Shown here piece by piece: positions 52,933 through 63,000 of a DNA stretch of 64,000 nucleotides. Positions within the stretch are counted from its first letter, which is position 1, and each line of letters opens with the position of its first letter. Where the stretch lies: contig NZ_JPFV01000012.1 of assembly GCF_000722685.1 (NCBI RefSeq), positions 62,001-126,000 of the forward strand, in the 5' to 3' direction. The DNA comes from Streptococcus mitis (GTDB lineage: Bacteria > Bacillota > Bacilli > Lactobacillales > Streptococcaceae). Made by a program: the position numbers and the translations under genes. The notes below the pieces were generated by a model. The model ran no database searches and was not told where the DNA came from. It saw nothing but the letters and a program-made list of their open reading frames with translations.

Positions 52933-53712
52933 CTAATAATACTCGCCCTGACGGTAGTCCCATGAGTTAAAGGTATCTGACAGGTGCATCATGATTTTAT
53001 CAATGTCAAGCCCTTTTCGGATCACAACTGGAGCTGGTGAAGTTGAGCGTGCTCCTCCTTGTTCTGGGATAAGCTTGCCGTTCTTATCGACCATTGATAC
53101 CATCACGCCTTGCTCGTAGCGAGTTTCAATCGTTTTGTCAGGTTGAATTGATGCCACATAGTCGTCTGCATCGATGACAAGGTCCACCGCTCCTTCGATA
53201 CGTTCTCCGATACCTTCAACCTTACCACGGTTTCCTTTTCCAGATGGGTTAGCTGATGAAGCGTAAACCATTTTGCCTTCTTCCCAAAGTTTGGCAGCCA
53301 ATTGTTCACCAGCTTTCCCAAATTTGATAACGAAACAGCTCGTTCCACGCACGTCAGTCATCAGTTCTTCACGGCCATCACCGTATGCTTTGAGTTTTTC
53401 AAAGGCTTCTGATTTCCAAGGAAGGATACAACCAAGAAGAATATCTTCATCCCAATGTTTTTGGTAAAAGGCTTCAATTTCTGGGTTGAGTTGTGCTAAA
53501 GCGCGAAGCTCATCCATGCTACCGCAGAGAACAACACCTGGTTTGTTACGATTGCGTTCTTTGGCTGCGAACTTACGCTCAAGCCCTGCCTTATCGCTAG
53601 TCATGATGATGTAACCAACTTTAGTAGGGCAAACAATACAACCGCCCTCACCTTTTAAAATGTCATATCCTTCTTGTGAAAGTGTTCCGTTCCATTGAAT
53701 GTGTTTTGTCAT
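52933..53712 (-). CDS. Sua5/YciO/YrdC domain protein
   Basis: A 259-residue protein with a YrdC-type core: GGCIVCPTKVGYIIMTSDKA near the N-terminus, KERNRNKPGVVL, and the SSANPSGKGNRGKVEG segment. Family members make threonylcarbamoyl-AMP for tRNA t6A, but this one is divergent and has a C-terminal extension, and a canonical Sua5 probably exists elsewhere. It starts 27 bp after leuD on the same strand and may be read with the leucine operon. Function uncertain. Confidence 0.75.
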   Translation of the reverse strand: MTKHIQWNGTLSQEGYDILKGEGGCIVCPTKVGYIIMTSDKAGLERKFAAKERNRNKPGVVLCGSMDELRALAQLNPEIEAFYQKHWDEDILLGCILPWKSEAFEKLKAYGDGREELMTDVRGTSCFVIKFGKAGEQLAAKLWEEGKMVYASSANPSGKGNRGKVEGIGERIEGAVDLVIDADDYVASIQPDKTIETRYEQGVMVSMVDKNGKLIPEQGGARSTSPAPVVIRKGLDIDKIMMHLSDTFNSWDYRQGEYY

Positions 53713-53739
53713 AGTTCTATTTCCTTTTCTAATTTTCTT

Positions 53740-54333
53740 TTAATCCTGCCAGTAGGCTGGTCGTTGTTTTTCATAAGCAGCAATCAAATCTTCATACTGC
53801 AAGGTAATACCGATATCATCCAAACCATTTAAGAGCTTGTGTTTCCACTCGCTATCGATTTCAAAAGTGAATTCTCCAACTGGTGAGATGATTTTTTGTT
53901 GTTCCAAGTCCACAGTTACCTGGTCGGTAGGTTTCAACTGGGATAATTTCTCTCTAACTTCTCTGGGCTGAACAATAGGCAACATACCATTATTGAGTTC
54001 ATTATTATAATGAATATCCCCAAAAGATCCTGCAATCACGACCTTAAAACCATAGTCCGCTAGAGCCCAAGCTGCATGTTCCCTCGAAGACCCTGCCCCA
54101 AAGTTATCCCCTGAGATGAGAATACTGGCTTTGCGGTATTCAGGTCGGTTAAAGACAAAGTCTGGGTCCTCAGTATAGAGATCATCCAGATAACGCCAAG
54201 CATACATGAGGTACTTACCAAAGCCTTTTTTATCAATTAACTTGAGAAACTGCTTGGGTAGGATTTGGTCGGTATCGATGTTATCATTCATGAGAGGAAC
54301 AGTTGTTCCCGTATAAACTGTAAATTTCTCCAT
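53740..54333 (-). CDS. leuD: 3-isopropylmalate dehydratase small subunit
   Basis: LeuD pairs with LeuC to isomerise 2-isopropylmalate to 3-isopropylmalate. The 197-residue protein has [14 protein letters not shown] and the swivel-domain motif [20 protein letters not shown] 54333 has AAGGAGA upstream, 9 bp after the leuC stop. It is the last clear leucine gene. Confidence 0.97.
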   Translation of the reverse strand: MEKFTVYTGTTVPLMNDNIDTDQILPKQFLKLIDKKGFGKYLMYAWRYLDDLYTEDPDFVFNRPEYRKASILISGDNFGAGSSREHAAWALADYGFKVVIAGSFGDIHYNNELNNGMLPIVQPREVREKLSQLKPTDQVTVDLEQQKIISPVGEFTFEIDSEWKHKLLNGLDDIGITLQYEDLIAAYEKQRPAYWQD

Positions 54334-54342
54334 ATCCTCTCC

Positions 54343-55725
54343 TTACTGGGCTTCTGGCATTTGCCGAACATCTACGAAGCGCCCTGCAATAGCTGCCGCA
54401 GCTGCCATAGCTGGACTACAGAGATGGGTCTTAGCGCCAAAGCCTTGTCTGTCTTCAAAGTTACGGTTACTAGTTGAAGCGCAGTGGACACCATCAGGTA
54501 CCTTGTCAGGATTCATCCCTAGACACATAGAGCAACCTGGGTCTCTCCATTCAAAGCCAGCATCTAGAAAGACCTTGTCCAAACCCAATTTCTCAGCAGC
54601 TCGTTTGACAGGACGAGATCCTGGAACCACGATAGCCGTTAAATTGGGAGCAATTTTCTTTCCTTTGACAAATCGCGCAGCCAGCTGTAAGTCGCTGAGA
54701 CGAGCATTGGTACATGAACCGATAAAGATATAGCCCAGTTCAATATCCTCTGGCTTTTGACCAGGCTCCAAGTCCATGTAATTGTAGGCTCGTTCATCAT
54801 TCATATCCTTAATTTCTGGAAAGCTACTGTCAAAGTCAACGCCCATAGCAGGATTGGTGCCCCAGGTTACCATGGGAGCCAAGTCTGAGACATCCATCTG
54901 GATAACCTTATCGTAAATAGCATCATCATCACTGACCATTGTCTTCCAATCCGCCACAGCCTCTTCAAAATCCTCTGGAACACACTCACGTCCCTTAAGA
55001 TAATCATAGGTGGTTTGATCTGGATTCATGATTCCCATCTTAGATCCAAACTCGATAGACATATTGCAGATGGTCATGCGCTCTTCCATGCTCAGTGCAT
55101 CAATAGCCTGACCCCTATATTCCACCACGTAGCCAACTCCACAGGCAACGCCGTACTTTGCAATCAAGGCTAAAATGAAATCCTTGGAATAAACTCCTTT
55201 TTGAGGAATTCCAGTGAATTCTACCAACATTTTCTTAGGTTTAACCTGCCAGAGGGTCTGTGTAGCAAAAACATGCTCCACCTCACTGGTCCCAATTCCA
55301 AAAGCGATGGCTCCGAAAGCTCCGTGGGTTGCTGTATGGCTATCCCCACAGACGATGAACTTCCCTGGCTGGGTCCGTCCTGTTTCTGGTCCCACCATGT
55401 GTACGATTCCCTGCTTTTCAGAACCGTGGGCCGCATGTTCAATCCCAAACTCCTCAACATTTTCAGCCAGCTTATCAATTTGAGCCTTGGAAATAACATC
55501 TCGAATATCGTAGATATTGACCGTCGGGACATTGTGGTCAAAAGTTCCAAATGTCAAGTCTGGTCGTCTCAATCTTCGTCCTGCGTCTCGCAGTCCTTGA
55601 AAAGCCTGAGGACTGGTCACCTCGTGGATGTAGTGCTGATCCACATACATGAGCTGGGGTTGCCCCTCTTCTCCTGTGATGACATGACGGTCCCATAATT
55701 TATCAAAAATCGATTTTCCTGCCAT
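54343..55725 (-). CDS. leuC: 3-isopropylmalate dehydratase large subunit
   Basis: LeuC carries the 4Fe-4S cluster of isopropylmalate isomerase. The 460-residue aconitase-type protein includes [20 protein letters not shown], and the cluster cysteines in FIGSCTNAR and [11 protein letters not shown]. It lies 3 bp after the DUF1294 gene and 9 bp before leuD, so translation is tightly linked. Full length. Confidence 0.97.
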   Translation of the reverse strand: MAGKSIFDKLWDRHVITGEEGQPQLMYVDQHYIHEVTSPQAFQGLRDAGRRLRRPDLTFGTFDHNVPTVNIYDIRDVISKAQIDKLAENVEEFGIEHAAHGSEKQGIVHMVGPETGRTQPGKFIVCGDSHTATHGAFGAIAFGIGTSEVEHVFATQTLWQVKPKKMLVEFTGIPQKGVYSKDFILALIAKYGVACGVGYVVEYRGQAIDALSMEERMTICNMSIEFGSKMGIMNPDQTTYDYLKGRECVPEDFEEAVADWKTMVSDDDAIYDKVIQMDVSDLAPMVTWGTNPAMGVDFDSSFPEIKDMNDERAYNYMDLEPGQKPEDIELGYIFIGSCTNARLSDLQLAARFVKGKKIAPNLTAIVVPGSRPVKRAAEKLGLDKVFLDAGFEWRDPGCSMCLGMNPDKVPDGVHCASTSNRNFEDRQGFGAKTHLCSPAMAAAAAIAGRFVDVRQMPEAQ

Positions 55726-55728
55726 CCA

Positions 55729-55998
55729 TTACCTCCAAATAACATATAAGGCTACTAGTGTGGTCACCATCCCAAGAAACCAAACTGTTTTAAAGTACCA
55801 TTTTCGAGTCTTGTGATGAAAGATGATTCCTGCTAGCCAGGCACCAAAACCACCACAAGTAAAGGCTAAAATGAGTAAGATTTTCTCTGGGATGCGCCAA
55901 GCTCTTCTCCTTGCCTTGGATTTGTCAATGCCATAAATCAAGAAAACCATGACGTTCCAAATCAAGAGGACTAGAGTAATTTTTTCGTCTAACTTCAT
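55729..55998 (-). CDS. DUF1294 membrane protein embedded in the leu operon
   Basis: An 89-residue protein with an N-terminal hydrophobic helix, the basic DUF1294 signature YGIDKSKARRRAWRIPEK, a glycine-rich membrane segment (FTCGGFGAWLAGIIFHHKT) and a final helix. The function is unknown. Its ATG overlaps the leuB stop (TTATGA) and its stop is 3 bp from leuC, so it can only be expressed with the leucine genes. Whether it has any role in leucine metabolism is unknown. Confidence 0.88.
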   Translation of the reverse strand: MKLDEKITLVLLIWNVMVFLIYGIDKSKARRRAWRIPEKILLILAFTCGGFGAWLAGIIFHHKTRKWYFKTVWFLGMVTTLVALYVIWR

Positions 55999-57032
55999 AA
56001 CCTTGCAATAATAGCTTCTGTCATTTCCTTGGTAGAAGCCTGTCCTCCTATATCTCTCGTTAAAATTCCAGCTACCAAACTTGCCTCAACAGCACGCTCG
56101 ATACGCTCTGCATCCTCATAACGTCCAAAGCTGTCTCTCAGCATCATGGCCACTGATAAAATCATGGAGATAGGATTAGCAATTCCTTGACCTGCAATAT
56201 CAGGAGCTGAACCGTGAATGGGCTCATAGAGACTTGGGCCATTTTCAGAATGACTGGCTGATGGCATAACTCCAAGTGTGCCAGATAGAACGCTTGATTC
56301 ATCAGATAAGATATCGCCGAAAAGATTCTCCGTCACGATGACATCAAACTTAGCAGGATTGGTAATCATAAGCATAGCAGCTGAGTCCACCAGCTGGTGC
56401 TCCAAGGTTACATCTGGGAAATCCTGCGCGACTTCCTCAGCTACTTTCCGCCAGAGTTTTGACGTCGCTAAAACATTTTGCTTATCAATGCTAGTAAGGA
56501 TTTTTCTCCGACTTCTTGCAACCTCAAAGGCCTTGCGAATAATCCGCTCCACTTCCTCATAGCTGTAGTCGTTGATATCACGCGCTTTTCTTTCTTCAAG
56601 GATATGATCCCCAAAATAAATCCCACCTGTCAACTCCCGTACCACGACAAAGTCCACACCAGCAATTCGTTCCCGTTTGAGTGGTGACAGATGCTTAAGA
56701 CTGTCAAAGATTTTTACAGGGCGAATATTAGCGTAAAGATTGAGTTCCTTACGCAGAGCTAGCAAGCCTTGTTCAGGCCGAACCGCTGCTCCATCATACT
56801 GGGGACTACCAATAGCTGCTAGGAGAATGGCATCTGCTTCTCTACATGCCTTGAGGGTTTCATCAGGTAAGGGATGCCCTGCAGCATCAATACCTGCACC
56901 TCCAAAAGGTCGTCTGTCTATTTCATAGACAAAGCCTGTTTTTTTAGCTAGAGCCTCCAGAACCTCTAAACCAGCCTCCATGATTTCTGGGCCTATTCCG
57001 TCCCCTGCTAGAGCTACTATTTTCTTTGTCAT
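55995..57032 (-). CDS. leuB: 3-isopropylmalate dehydrogenase
   Basis: LeuB oxidises and decarboxylates 3-isopropylmalate with NAD to 2-oxoisocaproate. The 345-residue protein has LAGDGIGPEIMEAGLEVL, the RELTGGIYFG substrate segment, and the metal-binding VTENLFGDILSDESS followed by EPIHGSAPDIAGQG. It is 11 bp after leuA and overlaps the DUF1294 gene. Confidence 0.97.
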   Translation of the reverse strand: MTKKIVALAGDGIGPEIMEAGLEVLEALAKKTGFVYEIDRRPFGGAGIDAAGHPLPDETLKACREADAILLAAIGSPQYDGAAVRPEQGLLALRKELNLYANIRPVKIFDSLKHLSPLKRERIAGVDFVVVRELTGGIYFGDHILEERKARDINDYSYEEVERIIRKAFEVARSRRKILTSIDKQNVLATSKLWRKVAEEVAQDFPDVTLEHQLVDSAAMLMITNPAKFDVIVTENLFGDILSDESSVLSGTLGVMPSASHSENGPSLYEPIHGSAPDIAGQGIANPISMILSVAMMLRDSFGRYEDAERIERAVEASLVAGILTRDIGGQASTKEMTEAIIARL

Positions 57033-57043
57033 AGCCTTCTCCT

Positions 57044-58606
57044 TTACACACTAGGCATATCGCGGTAAGAAACACTGCGTCCCATCTCACCAGCATTCTC
57101 TTTTTGAACAAAGGTATTGGCATTGATGTAGGCAATAGCAGATGCTTTCAGTACATCGAAATCAAGCCCTGCTGCATTAAAGATGGTTTCTGTATCTCTG
57201 TTTTCAACAGTGACCAAGACCCGAGCCTGGGCATCAATTCCATCTGTCACAGCGTCAATAGTGTAAGACACCAAGCGGACGGATTGATTAAAGAACTTGT
57301 CGATAGCGTTAAAGATTGCCTCAACAGAACCTTGCCCTGTCGCATTAAATTCAACTTTCTCACCATCCATATTAGCTAGGCTTACGAGCGCTTCGATGTC
57401 ATTGTCTGCATGAGTTTGAAGTTGTAAATCATCAAAATGGAATCCTTCTGGATTTTCAACCATGGTTCCAGCGACCAGCGCACGAATATCTGCATCTGTG
57501 ATTTCTTGTTTCTTGTCTGCCAGAGCCTTGAACTTAGCAAAGAGTGGCTTGATATCCTCTTCTGTAAAATCTAGGGCCAATTCTCTTAGTTTCTCAACAA
57601 AGGCATGGCGACCTGACAATTTACCAAGCGGAAGACTATTACTTTTAACACCAACCAATTCAGGTGTAATGATTTCATAGGTAAGAGGATTTTTAAGAAC
57701 TCCGTCTTGGTGAATACCAGATTCGTGAGAAAATGCATTGCCACCGACCACAGCCTTGTTTTTAGGAACTGGAATTCCTGAAAAGCGAGAAACCATTTCT
57801 GACGTATTGATGGTCTCATTTAGGACAATACTAGTTTCTGCTTGATAGTAATCTTGGCGAATATTGAGAGCCACTGCTATTTCTTCTAAAGCAGCATTGC
57901 CAGCTCGCTCACCAATACCATTAATGGTTCCCTCTACTCGTCCTGCCCCATTCTTGACAGCAGCTAGGCTATTAGCCACTGCCATCCCAAGATCATCATG
58001 ACAGTGAGGCGAATAGACAATCTGACGATCTGTCTTAACATTCTCAATCAGGTGTTTGAAGATAGCTCCGTACTCTTCTGGTGTGGTAAATCCTACCGTG
58101 TCAGGGATATTGATATAAGATGCACCTGCATCAACCGCTGTTTGAACAACTTGCAAGAGGAAATCCAACTCTGTTCTAGTCGCATCCTCAGGAGAGAATT
58201 CGACAATCTCAAACTTAGAACGGGCATAAGAAACATGCTCCTTAATAGCTTCCAAAATCTCTTCCTTGCTCTTATTGAGCTTATACTTACGATGAATCGG
58301 ACTGGTAGCGATAAAGACGTGAACCTGTGGATACTTGGCATCCTTGAGGGCCTCGTAACAAGCATCAATATCAGACTTGACAGAGCGTGCCAAACCAGTC
58401 ACCGCTGTTTTCTTCAAGACTTTAGCAATCTCCTGCACTGCTGTGAATGAATCAGGACTCGCCGCCGGAAAACCAGCTTCTATGGCTGAAATGCCCCATT
58501 TCTCCAACTGCCTTGCTATGGCAATTTTTTCTTTGATTGAAAAATTAACGCCCGGTGTCTGCTCTCCATCCCGAAGGCTGGTATCTAGAAATTCAACTGT
58601 TCGCAT
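57044..58606 (-). CDS. leuA: 2-isopropylmalate synthase
   Basis: LeuA condenses acetyl-CoA with 2-oxoisovalerate, the committed and leucine-inhibited step. The 520-residue protein has the HMGL-like [16 protein letters not shown], metal-ligand [26 protein letters not shown], and the C-terminal regulatory domain (about 380-510) for leucine feedback. It is first in leuA-leuB-DUF1294-leuC-leuD. The leader encodes a Leu-rich peptide and an attenuator, with a CodY box further upstream. Confidence 0.97.
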   Translation of the reverse strand: MRTVEFLDTSLRDGEQTPGVNFSIKEKIAIARQLEKWGISAIEAGFPAASPDSFTAVQEIAKVLKKTAVTGLARSVKSDIDACYEALKDAKYPQVHVFIATSPIHRKYKLNKSKEEILEAIKEHVSYARSKFEIVEFSPEDATRTELDFLLQVVQTAVDAGASYINIPDTVGFTTPEEYGAIFKHLIENVKTDRQIVYSPHCHDDLGMAVANSLAAVKNGAGRVEGTINGIGERAGNAALEEIAVALNIRQDYYQAETSIVLNETINTSEMVSRFSGIPVPKNKAVVGGNAFSHESGIHQDGVLKNPLTYEIITPELVGVKSNSLPLGKLSGRHAFVEKLRELALDFTEEDIKPLFAKFKALADKKQEITDADIRALVAGTMVENPEGFHFDDLQLQTHADNDIEALVSLANMDGEKVEFNATGQGSVEAIFNAIDKFFNQSVRLVSYTIDAVTDGIDAQARVLVTVENRDTETIFNAAGLDFDVLKASAIAYINANTFVQKENAGEMGRSVSYRDMPSV

Positions 58607-58635
58607 AAGATTTCCCCTTTTCCAAATGTGGTTTT

Positions 58636-58673
58636 TAAAAAAACATCTCGCTCAGAAGTCCAAGCGAGATGTT
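58636..58673 (-). terminator. Attenuator terminator of the leucine operon
   Basis: On the minus strand AACATCTCGCT and AGCGAGATGTT are perfect 11-base arms (58663-58673 and 58642-58652) followed by T7, ending 30-36 bp before leuA. The 5' arm region CTCGCTTGG can also pair with CCAAGCGGGAG upstream (58680-58690), a plausible antiterminator. Confidence 0.85.
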
Positions 58674-58681
58674 GATTCACT

Positions 58682-58726
58682 CCCGCTTGGTAAGCCAAAC
58701 AGGACTAATGCTTTTTGCACTAGCCC
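58682..58726 (-). promoter_or_regulatory. Alternative hairpins of the leu attenuator
   Basis: On the minus strand GGGCTAGTGC (58717-58726) pairs with GCATTAGTCC (58702-58711), and CCTGTTTGG (58695-58703) pairs with CCAAGCGGG (58682-58690) with a CTTA loop. The first overlaps the leader-peptide stop codon; the second competes with the antiterminator arm. Confidence 0.7.
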
Positions 58727-58773
58727 GAGTACCTCAACAACAAAGCGAATTGATTAAACTTAGCTGTTTTCAT
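58720..58773 (-). CDS. Leucine operon leader peptide
   Basis: A 17-codon reading frame encodes MKTAKFNQFALLLRYSG. It is preceded by AAGGAG and contains three consecutive TTG leucine codons, followed by RNA hairpins and the attenuator terminator. Shortage of charged tRNA-Leu would stall the ribosome at these codons and change folding downstream, a ribosome-mediated attenuation mechanism as in other leu operons. It is too short for standard gene callers. The peptide itself is not expected to have a function. Confidence 0.85.
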   Translation of the reverse strand: MKTAKFNQFALLLRYSG

Positions 58774-58809
58774 GTTTGACTTTCTCCTTCGTTTGATATC
58801 TTGTTTAGT

Positions 58810-58838
58810 ATTTTAGCATAGGCAAAAGTACTTGTCAA
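58810..58838 (-). promoter_or_regulatory. Promoter of the leu operon
   Basis: Minus-strand TTGACA (58833-58838) and TAAAAT (58810-58815) are 17 bp apart, and TGC precedes the -10 as an extension. Transcription should start near 58803. Confidence 0.8.
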
Positions 58839-58850
58839 GAAAAAATCTAA

Positions 58851-58865
58851 TATTTTCTGAAAATT
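58851..58865. promoter_or_regulatory. CodY box upstream of the leu promoter
   Basis: TATTTTCTGAAAATT matches 14 of 15 positions of the CodY consensus AATTTTCWGAAAATT. It starts 13 bp beyond the -35 box. CodY repression of branched-chain amino-acid genes when isoleucine, leucine and valine are plentiful is well established. Confidence 0.7.
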
Positions 58866-58910
58866 TCTTCAGTATAGAATATTTAGCTAATTGAAAATCC
58901 TTGAAATGTT

Positions 58911-59567
58911 TCATTTTTTAGAAGTTAAATTCCAACTTTTTTCTATCAATTCCAGTACCATTTCATCTGACAAAGTATCATCAAAAGCCACACTAATCCA
59001 GTAACGTTTATTCATATGAAAGGCTGGATAAATTCCCTTTTTTGAAAGTAAGTCAGCTACTTGGTCATGCTTGAGGTTGACTGCTTCCATTTGTCCCTCT
59101 TTGCCTTTTTCCAGTTTATCCCAAGAAATTTTCATCCAGACGGCATACCACTTTTTATTACTTTCATGTCTTAAGACTGCCGTATCAGGCGATTTCTCCC
59201 ACAAATACTCCAACTGATTACCATACTTTTCCTGAACTTGAGTCATGATTCGTTTAGTCTGAGGACAGATAAAATCCTGCACCTCAAAACAAGCCTTCCG
59301 AATCTTGTAAAGAATCTCCAGACAAGCCTCACGGACATTTCCGACAAAACTTCCCCTCATACTTTCCATATGAACTTGTGGATAGAGATCACCGGTTTCT
59401 TGGTCAAAGACTTGAAAGCTTACATTATCAACAGTAATAGATACAATCATGACAAAGTCACCCTGCAAAATCTGGCAACTATAAGTCCAGACTTCCCCAT
59501 TTTTTACAAAACCATAGGCACGAGCCTTTTCTTGATTAAATTGATAGGATTTAAAAATTTCAAACAT
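58911..59567 (-). CDS. MmcQ/YjbR family protein
   Basis: A 218-residue protein whose C-terminal half has the YjbR fold signature (WYAVWMKISWDKL, AVNLKHDQVADLL, GIYPAFHMNKRYWISVAF). The N-terminal half (about 1-100) is an additional streptococcal domain of unknown role. Such proteins have a double-wing DNA-binding-like fold, but no target is established. It is a separate transcription unit 44 bp upstream of cutC's end. Confidence 0.85.
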   Translation of the reverse strand: MFEIFKSYQFNQEKARAYGFVKNGEVWTYSCQILQGDFVMIVSITVDNVSFQVFDQETGDLYPQVHMESMRGSFVGNVREACLEILYKIRKACFEVQDFICPQTKRIMTQVQEKYGNQLEYLWEKSPDTAVLRHESNKKWYAVWMKISWDKLEKGKEGQMEAVNLKHDQVADLLSKKGIYPAFHMNKRYWISVAFDDTLSDEMVLELIEKSWNLTSKK

Positions 59568-59610
59568 AAGTGAAAACTGCTACCAAAAGCTAGCAGTTCC
59601 TTTCTATTTT

Positions 59611-60243
59611 TTAAAAGACAACCTTGGTTCCATGCAATTGTGTCACACCTAGCTGATCGATAAAGGTTTGACGGTTGTCAAGATCAATTCCCCCACCTGG
59701 TAGAATTTCAATTTTACCTTTAGCATGCTCCAAAATTCTGTGATAGTGAGCAAAACGTTTTTCTAAGGAGTCGCCAGACACACCAGCGCGAGTTAGGATA
59801 CGAGTGACACCGGTTTGGCTGAGCCAGTCAATAGCTTCCAGTTGATCTACATCGCTCAATTCATCAAAGGCCATGTGAAAAACAATTTCCATTCCTTTTG
59901 ATGCAGTAATTAACTTTTCAAGATTAGGCTTATCCAACTTCTTATCAGCAGTTAAAGCCCCAAATACAACCCCTTGACTTCCAGCCTGAGCAGTCAAACG
60001 AATGTCTTCTAGCATAATAGCAATTTCTAGGTCATTATAGACAAAGTCGCCACCACGTGGACGAATCATGGTCATGATGGTCGTATCGTAGTTAGCTGCC
60101 AATTCAACTGCTGCCTTGGTCACTCCATAGCTGGGAGTTGTCCCACCAACTGCTAGATTGTCACAAAGTTCGATTCGACGAGCTCCAGTCTGCATCGCTT
60201 TTTCAAGCAAGGTCACATTTTCAGCACAAAATTCGTAAATCAT
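59611..60243 (-). CDS. cutC: CutC family protein
   Basis: A 210-residue TIM-barrel protein of the CutC family (YEFCAENVTLLEKAMQTGARRIELCDNLAVGG, MIRPRGGDFVY, VFGALTADKKLD, LPGGGIDLDN). The name comes from a proposed copper homeostasis role that is poorly supported outside E. coli; the true activity is unknown. It precedes the MmcQ/YjbR gene on the same strand with a 43-bp gap and may be co-transcribed. Confidence 0.93.
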   Translation of the reverse strand: MIYEFCAENVTLLEKAMQTGARRIELCDNLAVGGTTPSYGVTKAAVELAANYDTTIMTMIRPRGGDFVYNDLEIAIMLEDIRLTAQAGSQGVVFGALTADKKLDKPNLEKLITASKGMEIVFHMAFDELSDVDQLEAIDWLSQTGVTRILTRAGVSGDSLEKRFAHYHRILEHAKGKIEILPGGGIDLDNRQTFIDQLGVTQLHGTKVVF

Positions 60244-60333
60244 TTGATTCTCCTTGAAAATTACTTTGAATTTATTATATCATATTATTGTGAATATGCT
60301 TTCATTTATATCAAGGAAAATAGTTACTATTTT

Positions 60334-60692
60334 TTATTCTTTGTCCGGAATGACCTTGAAGAGATAATAGGTGATAAAGATGGTCAAAGCTCCCAGACCG
60401 ATTTTGACTGGTAAGAGAGGAGCAAAATAAATGGAAATTCCCATCAAGATGTAGATAGATACGATGATTTTTTCTTTCGTTCACGCGCAATAGACTTAGT
60501 CTCGCGAAAATCAGCTACATATGCTTGATAGAGCTTGGTATGATAAAGCCAATCTTCGAAGCGCTTGGAACTTCTGGAGAAACAAGCAATAGACAACAAA
60601 AGAAAAGGCGTTGTAGGCAATAAGGGTAAAACAACCCCAACAATAGCCAAGGCCAGTGATAAAAAACCAATGATCAGATAGATAAGACGCAT
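60334..60692 (-). pseudogene. DUF454 (YbaN-type) membrane protein, frameshifted
   Basis: The N-terminal part (MRLIYLIIGFLSLALAIVG, LPTTPFLLLSIACFSRSSKRFEDWL) is typical of the YbaN/DUF454 family. After RERKKK the frame ends in 8 residues at 60444. The continuation lies in the next frame: IIVSIYILMGISIYFAPLLP then IGLGALTIFITYYLFKVIPDKE, stop at 60334. The break is at an A6 tract (T6 at 60468-60473 on the plus strand); one extra A restores a 119-residue protein with the normal second hydrophobic pair. Either a real mutation, slippage-prone site, or sequence error. Function of the family is unknown. Confidence 0.85.
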
Positions 60693-60760
60693 AACTTCTC
60701 CTAGTTAAAATAATCTTCTTCTAGTTTCGCATACAATGATGAATTTTGTCAAGTTTTAAC

Positions 60761-60794
60761 CAAAAAGAGCCTGAAATTCACTTTCAGGGCTCTC
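60761..60794 (-). terminator. Terminator after topA
   Basis: On the minus strand GAGAGCCCTGAAA and TTTCAGGCTCTT form a long stem with T5 following. Confidence 0.8.
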
Positions 60795-60797
60795 CTT

Positions 60798-62885
60798 CTA
60801 TTTAATCTTTTCTTCTTCGTAGTCACCCTTGCTACAAACAACCTGCTTTCCACCACCACGGACTTTTTTCTCCATGAGGAAATTGCCACATTTTGGACAG
60901 TCACGACCAACAGGCTTATCCCAAGAGGTAAATTCACATTCTGGATAGCGATTGCAACCATAGAAAAGGCGGTTACGTTTGGTTTTACGCTCAATGATTT
61001 GTCCCTGATGACAACTTGGACACTCGACACCGATTTCTTTCACGATTGCTTGGGTATGACGGCAATCTGGGAAATTGCTACAAGCGTAGAACTTACCAAA
61101 TCGACCAAGTTTAATAACCATTGGACCGCCACACACTTCACAATCAAATCCAGCTGGTTCATCCTTGATCTGGATTTTCTCCATTTCTTCTTCAGCCTTG
61201 GCGACTTCTTTAGAAAATGGTTTGTAAAAGGCATCAATGACACGTTGCCACTGCTCTTTTCCAACTTCGACGTCATCCAGCTTGCCTTCCATTTCAGCTG
61301 TGAAGGTCACGTTTACGATATCTGGGAAATATTCAACGATGAGCTTGTTAACAATTTCTCCCAACTCTGTCGGTTCAAAACGTTTGGCTACAAGGCGAAC
61401 ATAATAGCGTTTCTGAATGGTTTCAATGGTTGGCGCGTAGGTGGACGGACGTCCAACCCCATTTTCCTCCAAGGTCTTGATCAGAGTCGCTTCAGAATAA
61501 CGGGCAGGCGGTTGGGTGAAATGTTGCTCTGGTTTGCTATTGACCTGCTTGACCACATCGCCAACAACCATATCTGGTAACATCTTATTCTTGTCAGAAT
61601 CGTTATAAATGGCAAGATAACCATCAAACTTAACCTGACTACCATTGGCAGCAAATTGAACCCCATTTTGAGACAATTTAACAGCCATAGTATCAAAGAC
61701 AGCAGCTGTCATCTGGCTAGCCACAAAACGATTCCAGATAAGAGTATAAAGCTTAAGCTGATCCTTGTCCAGATACTTAGCAATACTTTCAGGTGTATTA
61801 AAGACGCTTGACGGACGTATAGCCTCGTGGGCATCCTGAGCACCTGATGCATTTTTGACCTTGCTACCATGCTTAGAATACTTGCTACCAAAACGATCCG
61901 TAATGAAACTTGCTGCTTCATTTTGCGCTACAGGACTGATGCGGGTCGAATCGGTACGCATATAGGTAATCAAACCTTGAACACCAGAACCAATATTAAT
62001 CCCTTCATAGAGCTGTTGGGCAACCATCATGGTTTTTCGAGTACGGAAGTTAATTTTATTGGCAGCATCCATCTGCATGGATGAAGTGGTATAGGGTAAA
62101 GGAGCATTGCGTTTGCGCTCTTTCTTATCTACCTGATCCACTGAAAAGTCTTTACTCGTCAGACGAGACAAAATTTCCTTGACCTCGTCATTGCTAGTCA
62201 GTTTCAGTTTTTTACCGTCTACTCCATAGAAGGAAGCCTGAAATTGCTTGGTTCCCTTTTTAAAGATACCATCAATTGTCCAGTATTCTTCAGGCTTAAA
62301 GGCATTGATTTCATTCTCACGATCAATGATTAGCTTAAGCGCAATAGACTGAACACGACCTGCTGACAAGCCCTTCTTGACCTTTTTCCACAAAATAGGC
62401 GAAATCGAATAGCCTACCAAGCGATCCAAGACACGACGAGCCTGTTGGGCATCAACCAAGTCCATATCAATCTTGCGTGGTTCTTTAAAAGCATTTTTGA
62501 CAGCATCCTTGGTGATTTCATTGAAGACCACACGGTTGGCATCATTTTCATCCAAGTTGAGAATATGGGCCAAATGCCAAGAAATCGCTTCTCCTTCACG
62601 GTCCGGGTCACTCGCCAGAAAGACTTTATTAGCTTTTTTGGCTTCTTTTTTCAAGTCATTGATAAGAGGACCTTTTCCTCGGATATTGATATATTGCGGT
62701 TCATAATTATTTTCAATATCGACTGACATACTGGATTTCTTCAAATCACGGATATGCCCGACACTGGCTAAAACCTTGTAGTTTCTGCCTAGATATTTTT
62801 CAATCGTCTTAGCCTTAGCAGGCGACTCCACGATTACTAGATTTTTTTTAACTGTTGATTTTTTCTTTTTTGTTGCCGTAGCCAC
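60798..62885 (-). CDS. topA: DNA topoisomerase I
   Basis: TopA relaxes negative supercoils and is essential. The 695-residue protein has the N-terminal Toprim domain ([32 protein letters not shown]), the active-site tyrosine in [11 protein letters not shown], and three C-terminal zinc-ribbon modules ([38 protein letters not shown]). I choose GTG 62885, preceded by AAGGTG and giving the conserved start MATATKKKK; the ATG at 62903 adds six unlikely residues. It is monocistronic. Confidence 0.97.
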   Translation of the reverse strand: MATATKKKKSTVKKNLVIVESPAKAKTIEKYLGRNYKVLASVGHIRDLKKSSMSVDIENNYEPQYINIRGKGPLINDLKKEAKKANKVFLASDPDREGEAISWHLAHILNLDENDANRVVFNEITKDAVKNAFKEPRKIDMDLVDAQQARRVLDRLVGYSISPILWKKVKKGLSAGRVQSIALKLIIDRENEINAFKPEEYWTIDGIFKKGTKQFQASFYGVDGKKLKLTSNDEVKEILSRLTSKDFSVDQVDKKERKRNAPLPYTTSSMQMDAANKINFRTRKTMMVAQQLYEGINIGSGVQGLITYMRTDSTRISPVAQNEAASFITDRFGSKYSKHGSKVKNASGAQDAHEAIRPSSVFNTPESIAKYLDKDQLKLYTLIWNRFVASQMTAAVFDTMAVKLSQNGVQFAANGSQVKFDGYLAIYNDSDKNKMLPDMVVGDVVKQVNSKPEQHFTQPPARYSEATLIKTLEENGVGRPSTYAPTIETIQKRYYVRLVAKRFEPTELGEIVNKLIVEYFPDIVNVTFTAEMEGKLDDVEVGKEQWQRVIDAFYKPFSKEVAKAEEEMEKIQIKDEPAGFDCEVCGGPMVIKLGRFGKFYACSNFPDCRHTQAIVKEIGVECPSCHQGQIIERKTKRNRLFYGCNRYPECEFTSWDKPVGRDCPKCGNFLMEKKVRGGGKQVVCSKGDYEEEKIK

Positions 62886-63000
62886 AGTATCACACCTTTT
62901 CAAAGTAATAAACTTTATAAAGTGTAAACCATTTTGCCATAACTGTCAAGACTTAGCTCCTATATAGAAGAAAAGTTTGTTTAGAAAGAGAAATTTCGTC

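Noticed and set aside
58607..58773. T-box leader for leuA
   Set aside because: No T-box sequence is present; the Leu-codon leader peptide and simple alternative hairpins indicate ribosome-mediated attenuation.
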